Origin: Bifidobacteriaceae bacterium
Lineage (GTDB): Bacteria > Actinomycetota > Actinomycetes > Actinomycetales > WQXJ01
Assembly: GCA_031272565.1 (NCBI GenBank)
Contig: JAISTN010000341.1
Coordinates: 1 to 5,835, forward strand
Length of the DNA: 5,835 nt
Direction: 5' to 3'
Each line of letters starts with the position of its first letter. Position 1 is the stretch's first letter. A model generated the notes under the pieces. The model made no database searches. It saw nothing but the letters and a program-made list of their open reading frames with translations, and had not been told where the DNA came from. Both the position numbers and the translations under genes were made by a program. This document shows, one piece after another, positions 1 through 5,371 of this stretch.

Positions 1-413
1 TGCCGGTCATGGACGGCCTGACGGCCGCCGAGGAGATCGGCAAAGACCGCTTGGCGCCTGTGGTGATGCTCACAGCCTTCTCGCAGAAGGAACTGGTGGA
101 GCGGGCCCGGGACGCCGGCGCGATGGCCTATGTGGTGAAGCCGTTTACCTCGGCTGAACTGCTGCCCGCCATCGAGTTGGCGATCGCCCGCCATGACGAG
201 ATCGTCTCGTTGGAAGACGAAATCAGCGATCTTGAGAGCCGCCTGGAGACCCGCAAACGGGTTGAACGCGCCAAGGGCCTGCTGCAAGCCAAGATGGACC
301 TGAGCGAATCCGACGCCTTCCGCTGGATCCAGAAGACGTCAATGAACCGGCGCCTGACCATGCGGGAAGTGGCGGACGCGGTGATTGAGCAGATGGACGA
401 CCGAGAGGACTGA
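1..413 (+). CDS. pdtaR: ANTAR-domain response regulator, PdtaR-like (5' end outside window)
   Basis: Two-component response regulator acting in the cytoplasm on RNA: in the family a receiver domain is phosphorylated by a sensor kinase (PdtaS in mycobacteria) and controls an ANTAR domain that binds dual-hairpin motifs in nascent transcripts as an antiterminator. The frame is open from the left edge and reads P-V-M-D-G, the usual segment just after the phospho-acceptor Asp, so the Met at 9 is internal and the Asp lies outside the window. Counting from that Met, the receiver switch Thr is in VVMLTAF (T22) and the conserved Lys in VVKPF (K44). A helical linker then leads into ANTAR (about residues 67-127) with ETRKRVERAKGLLQ, DAFRWIQ and a final T-M-R-E-V-A helix. 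The text matches what I recall of M. tuberculosis Rv1626 closely (LTAFSQ, ELVERARDAGAMAY, ERAKGLLQ). The visible part is complete at the C terminus. Identification is strong; partner kinase and RNA targets are not visible. Confidence 0.93.
   Translation, partial: PVMDGLTAAEEIGKDRLAPVVMLTAFSQKELVERARDAGAMAYVVKPFTSAELLPAIELAIARHDEIVSLEDEISDLESRLETRKRVERAKGLLQAKMDLSESDAFRWIQKTSMNRRLTMREVADAVIEQMDDRED
403..409 (+). promoter_or_regulatory. Ribosome binding site for the GNAT gene
   Basis: GAGAGGA lies inside the last codons of pdtaR, 10 bases before the GTG at 420. It supports GTG as the start, and its position inside the upstream gene fits translation from a shared transcript. Confidence 0.6.
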
Positions 414-419
414 ACCCGC

Positions 420-1028
420 GTGGTTCTGACGCTGGCGCGCCGGGCCGGCCCGCAGGACATCGATGTCCTGGTGGGCCTGGCTTTGTCCGCCCGCGAAACC
501 TTGGCCGGCCTGCCGCCGGAAGGCACCCCAGGCTGGGTCCGGGACCAGATCCGGGCCCTGCTGGGGGACCACCTGGCGACCACGGTGGTGGCGGAAGGCC
601 CGGACGGCATTGTCGGCTTCGCGGCGGCCCAAACGCTGCCGCCAGGGCCGTATGCCGACCAGACCCGGCTGGAGGTGGGGGCCCTGTTTGTGGACAAGGC
701 GCACCGCCGCCAAGGGGTCGCGGTGGGCCTGATGCGCGGCCTGGCGGACATGGCTACCAAGGCCGGCTCGGCCAACATCCAGGTGGTCCCGATGGCGCAC
801 AGCCGGTCGGTCCAACGCTTCTTGGCCCGCCTGGGGTTCGTCTCGCTGGGCGGCTACCGGGTGATCCCGGCGGACGTGCTGGCGGCCAAGGTGGCGCCGG
901 TGGCGCCGCGCCGCCGGGCCCGCCAGCCATCCAAGCGGGAGGTCGAAAAGATGCTGGTGGGCCGGCGCCGGCTGCGCGAGCAGACGGGTGAACTGCCTCG
1001 GGTGCCGGCCGCGCCGGGCGGCCCCTGA
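420..1028 (+). CDS. GNAT-family N-acetyltransferase with basic C-terminal tail
   Basis: Predicted acetyl-CoA-dependent N-acetyltransferase of 202 residues, cytosolic, substrate unknown. The N-terminal part (1-80) gives beta strands typical of the fold (TTVVAEGPDGIVGFAAA, 54-70). Strand beta-4 is LEVGALFV (84-91), followed by the acetyl-CoA pyrophosphate loop RRQGVAVG (96-103), matching the R/Q-x-x-G-x-G/A motif A, then a helix. The C-terminal GNAT signature is the helix and strand SVQRFLARLGFVSLGGYRVI (130-149). After the domain comes a tail of about 50 residues (151-202) rich in Arg, Lys, Ala and Pro (APRRRARQPSKREVEKMLV), which is extra to a minimal GNAT and could bind nucleic acid or a partner. 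The GTG start is chosen because a GAGAGGA site sits 10 bases upstream and the gap to the pdtaR stop is only 6 bases, indicating one operon. The family is well supported; any link to PdtaR signalling is inference. Confidence 0.85.
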   Translation: MVLTLARRAGPQDIDVLVGLALSARETLAGLPPEGTPGWVRDQIRALLGDHLATTVVAEGPDGIVGFAAAQTLPPGPYADQTRLEVGALFVDKAHRRQGVAVGLMRGLADMATKAGSANIQVVPMAHSRSVQRFLARLGFVSLGGYRVIPADVLAAKVAPVAPRRRARQPSKREVEKMLVGRRRLREQTGELPRVPAAPGGP

Positions 1029-1109
1029 CAGCTACCGGCCAAGCAGCGATCACCAGCCAACAGGCCAGCAGCGGCCGATGCGAGCCCTGGCCACTTGCCT
1101 GCGCCGCCA

Positions 1110-1153
1110 CCTCCAACACGCCCCGACAACACGGCCCGACAACACGTTCCGAC
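1110..1153 (+). repeat. 13-bp imperfect tandem repeat upstream of polA
   Basis: The unit CCGACAACACGnn occurs at 1123-1135 and 1136-1148. A degenerate copy precedes it (1110-1122, sharing CAACACG) and a partial copy CCGAC follows (1149-1153), about 3.4 units in all. It lies in the 162-base gap between the GNAT gene and polA, 37 bases before the polA start. It could be a binding array or simple slippage; the sequence alone does not decide. Confidence 0.7.
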
Positions 1154-1178
1154 CATGCCGGAACCACGCCTCAACTCT

Positions 1179-1185
1179 TAGGGTG
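1179..1185 (+). promoter_or_regulatory. TAGGGTG element before polA: Shine-Dalgarno or leaderless -10
   Basis: The heptamer can be read in two ways. AGGGTG is a modest ribosome binding site ending 5 bases before the ATG at 1191. TAGGGT (1179-1184) also fits the actinobacterial -10 pattern TAnnnT with exactly 6 bases to the A of the ATG, the geometry of a leaderless promoter. I see no good -35 hexamer at the right distance, so the ribosome-site reading is safer. Confidence 0.4.
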
Positions 1186-1190
1186 TAACC

Positions 1191-3878
1191 ATGACCGAAC
1201 CTGTTCTGCTGTTGATTGACGGCCACTCCTTGGCCTTCCGGGCCTTCTACGCCATGCGGCCGGATGGCTTCATGACACAGAGCGGCCAGCACACCAACGC
1301 GGTCTTCGGTTTCACCAACGCTCTGATCAAGCTGCTGCAGGAGCACCACCCAACCCATGTGGCGGCGGCGTTCGACAAGTCGCGGCACTCGTTCCGGACT
1401 GACATCTACCCGGATTACAAGGGCACGCGGGGGGCCACGCCGGAGGAGTTCAAGGGCCAGGTGCCCTTGATCCAAGAGGTCTTGAAGGTCTTGGGCATCC
1501 GGTACTTTGAAGAACCCGAGGTGGAGGCCGATGACGTCCTGGCGACCTTGGCCACGCAGGGCGCCGCCGAGGGCATGACCGTCCTGGTGGCCAGCGGCGA
1601 CCGCGACACGTTCCAACTGGTGACGGACCAGGTGACGGTGCTGTACCCCAAACAGGGCGCGGGCGAAATGTCCCTGATGACGCCGGAGGCCATCACGGCC
1701 AAGTACGGCGTTGGCCCGGCTCAATACCCTGACTTGGCGGCCCTGGTGGGCGAAACTAGCGACAACCTGCCGGGGGTGCCTGGTGTGGGTCCCAAGACGG
1801 CCGCCAAGTGGCTACAGCTCTACGGCGATTTGGCCGGTATCGAATCGCACCAGGCGGAGATTGCCGGCAAGGCGGGCCAGGCCTTGCGGGAGCATTTTGA
1901 CCAGGTCAACCTGAACCGGCGTCTGAACCGCTTGGTGCCCGATGTCGCCTTGCCAGCCACGGTGGATCAGCTAACCGTGGGGGAACTAGACCGGGCTGGC
2001 TTTGAGCAGCTCTTCGACCTGCTGGAGTTTGACCGTATGCGCCAGCGGGTGCTGGAGGCTGGGATTTGGCAGATCCCGGCTGGCGGCCCCGCCAGCGCCG
2101 CGGCCGCCGCGCCACCCTTGACCCGGTTCGACACCCAGGGGGGCGGGCTGGAGCGCTTTCTCAAGGGCCACCAAGGCCAAACCATCGGGGTCGACATCGC
2201 CGGCCAGGTGGCCAAGGGCCAGGGCGATGCCTGGGGGGTGGGGCTGGCGGCCACCGACGGCCAGGCGGTCTACGTCGACCTGGAAGCGGCCCAGCCCGCC
2301 ACCGACCAAGCCTTGCAACAATGGCTGGAGGATGCGGTCCAGCCCAAGGTGCTGCACGATGCGAAGGCTGGCCGGCACAAGCTGGCGGGCCGGGGCATCG
2401 GGCTGCAAGGGGTGGTCTTCGATACCGCCTTGGCGGCCTATCTGTGCTATCCGGACCAGCGCGGCTATGACCTGTCCGACCTGAGCGAGCGGCATTTGGG
2501 GCAACCCCTCAAGGCGGTTAGCGATGCGGCTCAAGGTGAACTTGAGCTTGACCTGGAGGGCGACCAGGTGGAGCAGGAAGGCTGCGCCCGGGCGTACGCC
2601 ATCGGGCGCCTGGAGCCCGTCTTGACCCGTCAGTTGGAGGACCGCCACGCGGCCGGTTTGTTGACCAGCTTGGAGTTGCCGGTCAGCCGCATCCTGGTGG
2701 GCATGGAGGCGGCCGGCATCGGCGTTGACACTGGCCGCCTGGAAGCCTTGAGTGCTGAACTGCAAGCCAGGGCGGACGCCGCCCAGGCGGAGGCGTTCGC
2801 GGCGTTGGGCGGCGACCAGGTCAACTTGGCCAGCCCCAAAGCCCTGCAGGAGGTCCTGTTTGAGCGGCTGGGCATGCCCAAGACCCGCAAGTTGAAGACG
2901 GGCTATTCGACTGATGCCGAATCGTTGGCGGAACTGTTCGCCAAGACCGGTCACCCGTTCTTGGCGGCCCTGCTGGCGCACCGGGACGTGACCAAGATCC
3001 GGCAGATGATTGACACCTTGATTGGAACGATTGCTGATGACGGCCGCATCCACACCACGTTCCAGCAGACGGTGGCGGCCACCGGGCGGCTCAGTTCAGC
3101 CGAGCCGAACTTGCAGAACATTCCGGTCCGCACCGAGACGGGCCGGCAGGTCCGGGCGGCCTTTGTGGTGGGCCCGGGCTTTGAGGCGTTGATGACGGCC
3201 GATTACTCCCAGATCGAAATGCGCATCATGGCGCACCTGTCGCAGGACGCCGGCCTGATCGACGCCTTCCGTTCGGGTGAGGATCTGCACGCGACCATGG
3301 CGGCGCGGGTGTTCGGCGTGCCGGCGGCGCGCGTGACGCCGGAGTTGCGCGGCCGGGTCAAGGCGATGAGCTACGGCTTGGCCTATGGCTTGAGCGCCTT
3401 TGGTCTGTCGCGCCAGTTGGGGATTGGCCCGCGTGAGGCGGAAAGCCTGATGGCGGACTACTTTGAGCGCTTTGGTGGGGTCAAGGCCTACCTGGAATCG
3501 GTGGTGGCGAAGGCTCGGATCGATGGCTACACGCAGACCATCATGGGCCGGCGGCGCTACCTGCCGGACTTGACTTCCGATAACCGGATGCGGCGGGAGA
3601 TGGCGGAGCGGATGGCGCTCAACGCCCCGATTCAGGGTTCGGCCGCGGACATCATCAAGGTGGCCATGATCCAGGTTGATGCCGCCCTGACGGCGGCCGG
3701 GGCGAAGTCGCGGCTGCTGTTGCAGGTCCACGATGAGTTGGTGGTGGAGGTGGCACCGGGGGAGCACGCCGCGGTGGCGGAGTTGCTGCGACGGGAAATG
3801 AGCGCGGCGGTGGAACTGTCGGTGCCGCTGGAGGTGTCGGTCGGTTCGGGGCCATCCTGGTTGGCGGCGGCCCACTGA
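1191..3878 (+). CDS. polA: DNA polymerase I
   Basis: Full-length DNA polymerase I (895 residues, normal for the family) for Okazaki fragment maturation and repair synthesis. The 5' nuclease domain (about 1-295) has LLIDGHSLAFRAFYA with D10, FDKSRHSFR (D62), EADD (D114, D115), SGDRD (D137, D139), SDN (D191) and a helix-hairpin-helix GVPGVGPKTA (195-204). An Ala/Pro/Gly linker (about 296-320) leads to the 3'-5' exonuclease fold (about 325-480), which looks inactive: the DTE motif is D335-I-A337, the Asp of KYDR is G394, and the YxxxD motif is Y469 with R473 replacing Asp. The polymerase domain (about 490-895) is intact: TGRLSSAEPNLQNIP (631-645), motif A ADYSQIEMRIMAH (D671), O helix R720, K724, Y728, NAPIQGSAADIIK (811-823) and motif C QVHDE (H847, D848, E849). 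Loss of proofreading residues and Tyr in the O helix match mycobacterial PolA. The ATG at 1191 gives the canonical N terminus. Confidence 0.98.
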   Translation: MTEPVLLLIDGHSLAFRAFYAMRPDGFMTQSGQHTNAVFGFTNALIKLLQEHHPTHVAAAFDKSRHSFRTDIYPDYKGTRGATPEEFKGQVPLIQEVLKVLGIRYFEEPEVEADDVLATLATQGAAEGMTVLVASGDRDTFQLVTDQVTVLYPKQGAGEMSLMTPEAITAKYGVGPAQYPDLAALVGETSDNLPGVPGVGPKTAAKWLQLYGDLAGIESHQAEIAGKAGQALREHFDQVNLNRRLNRLVPDVALPATVDQLTVGELDRAGFEQLFDLLEFDRMRQRVLEAGIWQIPAGGPASAAAAAPPLTRFDTQGGGLERFLKGHQGQTIGVDIAGQVAKGQGDAWGVGLAATDGQAVYVDLEAAQPATDQALQQWLEDAVQPKVLHDAKAGRHKLAGRGIGLQGVVFDTALAAYLCYPDQRGYDLSDLSERHLGQPLKAVSDAAQGELELDLEGDQVEQEGCARAYAIGRLEPVLTRQLEDRHAAGLLTSLELPVSRILVGMEAAGIGVDTGRLEALSAELQARADAAQAEAFAALGGDQVNLASPKALQEVLFERLGMPKTRKLKTGYSTDAESLAELFAKTGHPFLAALLAHRDVTKIRQMIDTLIGTIADDGRIHTTFQQTVAATGRLSSAEPNLQNIPVRTETGRQVRAAFVVGPGFEALMTADYSQIEMRIMAHLSQDAGLIDAFRSGEDLHATMAARVFGVPAARVTPELRGRVKAMSYGLAYGLSAFGLSRQLGIGPREAESLMADYFERFGGVKAYLESVVAKARIDGYTQTIMGRRRYLPDLTSDNRMRREMAERMALNAPIQGSAADIIKVAMIQVDAALTAAGAKSRLLLQVHDELVVEVAPGEHAAVAELLRREMSAAVELSVPLEVSVGSGPSWLAAAH

Positions 3879-3958
3879 CCGGCTTGTTCCGGGCCTTCAA
3901 CCTGGTGAAGTGGCAGGTCAGGGGGGTGTGTGGGGTTGATGCCCGATGGCGTCCGGAC

Positions 3959-3987
3959 TTGGCACCGTGGGATGATGGTCCAAGAAT
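3959..3987 (+). promoter_or_regulatory. Candidate sigma-70-type promoter for the ABC operon
   Basis: TTGGCA at 3959-3964 matches five of six bases of the TTGACA -35 consensus. Seventeen bases later AAGAAT (3982-3987) matches four of six of TATAAT, although it lacks the important first T. TACTGT (3987-3992) and TAGCTT (3997-4002) also fit TAnnnT but at poor spacing. A start near 3995 would give a short 5' leader containing the AGGAG site. It is the best candidate in the gap, but weak. Confidence 0.3.
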
Positions 3988-4006
3988 ACTGTCGCCTAGC
4001 TTTGGC

Positions 4007-4011
4007 AGGAG
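4007..4011 (+). promoter_or_regulatory. Ribosome binding site for the ABC ATPase
   Basis: AGGAG ends 10 bases before the ATG at 4022. This is the best ribosome site near any in-frame start of this gene and is why the 449-residue reading is chosen over TTG 3884 (495 residues) or GTG 4631 (246 residues). Confidence 0.7.
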
Positions 4012-4021
4012 CCCCAGCGCC

Positions 4022-5371
4022 ATGACCGAAGAGTCTTCGACCGGCATCTCACCAGCGTCCGCGCCCGGCAGCGGGATCGGCCCGGAGGCCGCCGCGGCGG
4101 CGATCCGCGGTCTCACGGGGCGCCGGGTGGCGGGCCCCGGCGTGTCTAACGGCAGCCTGCGGCGCTGGGCGCTGCCTGCCTCAGCGGGAGTGGCCAGCCT
4201 GCCCGGCTTTGATTTCGGCAGCTTTGACCCGGCCGCCTATGACCCGGCGGCCGTGGTGCGCCGCTTGGCCGCGCTGACGCGGGTGCAGGCCAGCGGGGAG
4301 GCACCGGCTATCGAACCGGCCGAGCCGGTCGCGCTGGCACCCGAGCCGGCCCCTACGGCCGCCCCGGCCTTCGAGCCCGAGCCGGGCCCTGCGGCCGCCC
4401 CGGTCTTCGAGCCCAAGCCGGCCCCGGCGCCCAAGCCTGTACCGGAACCGGAATCAGTTCCAGCACCCAAGCCTGTACCGGACCCGGAATCAGCCCCAGC
4501 ACCCAAGCCTGTACCGGAACCGGAGCCGATCCCGGCACCCGGGCCGAAACCAGCGCCGAAACCGGCCTTAGTACCCGCCCCGGTCCCAGCACCCGCTGCT
4601 GAGCCTCAATCCGAGGCCACATCCGGCGCTGTGGTCCGGGCCAGCGGGCTGACGAAGGTCTACGGCAGGGGCGAAAATGCGGTCCAGGCCTTGAGGGAAG
4701 TCAGCCTGGAGGTCGCCCGCGGCCAGCTAACCGCCATCATGGGCCCGTCCGGTTCCGGCAAGTCGACCTTGATGCACTGCCTCGCCGGGCTTGACAGCCC
4801 CACGGGAGGTCAAATCGTGGTGGACGGTCTGACCATCAGCGACATGAGCCAGCGTGAGCTGACCAAGGTGCGGCGCGACCGCCTGGGCTTTGTCTTCCAG
4901 GCCTTCAACCTGATACCGACGCTGACGGCCCGGGAGAACATCACTTTGCCACTCGACATCGCCCGCCGGAAGACCGATCCGGAGTGGTTCGACGCCGTGG
5001 TGGACGCGCTCAGCCTGCGTGACCGGCTGCACCACAAGCCGGCGGAATTGTCTGGCGGCCAGCAGCAGCGGGTGGCCTGCGCCCGGGCGTTGATCTCCAA
5101 GCCGGCCGTGGTCTTCGCCGACGAGCCCACCGGCAATTTGGATTCGACCGCCTCCCGCGAGGTGCTGGGCTTCCTGCGCCGGTCGGTGGATGACATGGGG
5201 CAGTCGGTCATCATGGTGACGCACGACCCGAACGCGGCGTCCTATTCCGACCGGGTGCTGTTCTTGAATGACGGGGTGTTTGTGGCGGAACTGGAGTCAC
5301 CGAACGTGGACGCGGTCCTGGAGGCCCTGCGCCGGCTGGAACACCGGGGTGAGGAAGAGGCCGGCCAGTGA
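4022..5371 (+). CDS. MacB/LolD/FtsE-type ABC transporter ATPase with long Pro-rich N-terminal extension
   Basis: ATP-hydrolysing subunit expected to pair at the cytoplasmic membrane face with the FtsX/MacB-like permease encoded next, in export or lipoprotein/envelope handling; substrate unknown. The ATPase domain (about 204-445) is complete: AVQALREVSLEV (220-231), Walker A GPSGSGKST (241-249), Q loop VFQAFNLIPT (Q293), signature LSGGQQQR (343-350), Walker B VVFADEPT (363-370), D loop GNLDS and switch His in VTHD (H401). The FQAFNL and ADEPTGNLD wording is typical of the MacB/LolD group. Unusually, about 203 residues precede it: an Ala/Gly-rich start, a segment FDFGSFDPAAYDPAAVVRRL (63-82) that may fold or bind, then a Pro-rich stretch (about 95-200) with six 12-residue units. 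Family members usually begin near residue 204, where GTG 4631 would give a standard 246-residue protein, but it has only GAGG 14 bases upstream. ATG 4022 has a good AGGAG site, and GC-rich third positions continue through most of the extension. No signal peptide or membrane segment is seen in the extension. Confidence 0.88.
   Translation: MTEESSTGISPASAPGSGIGPEAAAAAIRGLTGRRVAGPGVSNGSLRRWALPASAGVASLPGFDFGSFDPAAYDPAAVVRRLAALTRVQASGEAPAIEPAEPVALAPEPAPTAAPAFEPEPGPAAAPVFEPKPAPAPKPVPEPESVPAPKPVPDPESAPAPKPVPEPEPIPAPGPKPAPKPALVPAPVPAPAAEPQSEATSGAVVRASGLTKVYGRGENAVQALREVSLEVARGQLTAIMGPSGSGKSTLMHCLAGLDSPTGGQIVVDGLTISDMSQRELTKVRRDRLGFVFQAFNLIPTLTARENITLPLDIARRKTDPEWFDAVVDALSLRDRLHHKPAELSGGQQQRVACARALISKPAVVFADEPTGNLDSTASREVLGFLRRSVDDMGQSVIMVTHDPNAASYSDRVLFLNDGVFVAELESPNVDAVLEALRRLEHRGEEEAGQ
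4349..4564 (+). repeat. Six 36-bp tandem units encoding a 12-residue Pro-rich repeat
   Basis: Six contiguous 36-base units encode residues 110-181 of the ABC ATPase. Units 1 and 2 read APTAAPAFEPEP and GPAAAPVFEPKP. Units 3 to 5 read APAPKPVPEPES, VPAPKPVPDPES and APAPKPVPEPEP. Unit 6 is degenerate (IPAPGPKPAPKP). Adjacent units 3/4 and 4/5 agree at about 30-31 of 36 bases, so this is DNA-level duplication kept in frame, not only biased amino acid content. The encoded Pro/Glu/Lys pattern resembles rigid spacers such as the TonB Pro-rich region, which suggests an extended linker. Confidence 0.92.
5351..5360 (+). promoter_or_regulatory. Ribosome binding site for the permease
   Basis: GAGGAAGAGG lies inside the 3' end of the ATPase gene and ends 7 bases before the GTG at 5368. 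It selects that GTG, which overlaps the ATPase stop as GTGA and indicates translational coupling. Confidence 0.75.

Larger units (their letters stand above)
3879..4021 (+). other. Gap between polA and ABC ATPase gene
   Basis: No gene is supported in these 143 bases. The frame of the downstream ATPase stays open back to a TTG at 3884, but that TTG has no ribosome site and the extra 46 codons look unlike a protein N terminus. CTTCA (3895-3899) and TGAAG (3906-3910) could pair as a 5-bp stem, too weak and without a T tract to act as a terminator. Bases 3887-3904 match 17 of 18 with 4895-4912, the Q-loop coding region of the ATPase. Confidence 0.7.

Noticed and set aside
961..972. 12-bp palindrome GCCGGCGCCGGC near the end of the GNAT gene
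   Set aside because: It lies within Gly-Arg-Arg codons of the basic tail; no sign of a terminator or binding site beyond GC richness.
1078..1188. 36-codon upstream frame ending 2 bases before the polA ATG (also reachable from GTG 988)
   Set aside because: No Shine-Dalgarno before ATG 1078, the composition is Arg/His/Thr-rich without a leader-peptide pattern, and it simply crosses the tandem repeat.
1986..3053. Long minus-strand open frames opposite polA (up to 355 codons), and similar ones elsewhere
   Set aside because: They are typical antisense shadows of GC-rich coding DNA: the + strand protein has complete conserved motifs, and the antisense translations show no recognisable family.
3921..3936. 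G-rich run (GGGGGG then GGGG) after polA as a G-quadruplex
   Set aside because: There are only two separate G tracts, short of the four needed for a standard intramolecular quadruplex.
3960..3976. TTGGCAC as a sigma-54 -24 element
   Set aside because: No TTGC-type -12 element at the right distance, and actinobacteria generally lack sigma-54.
3884..4021. Longer ABC ATPase beginning at TTG 3884 (46 more residues)
   Set aside because: There is no ribosome site before the TTG, the extra residues look like translated non-coding DNA, and a candidate promoter plus AGGAG lie between it and ATG 4022.
4088..4101. 14-bp perfect palindrome GCCGCCGCGGCGGC
   Set aside because: It results from a run of Ala codons inside the ATPase extension and has no T tract or operator context.
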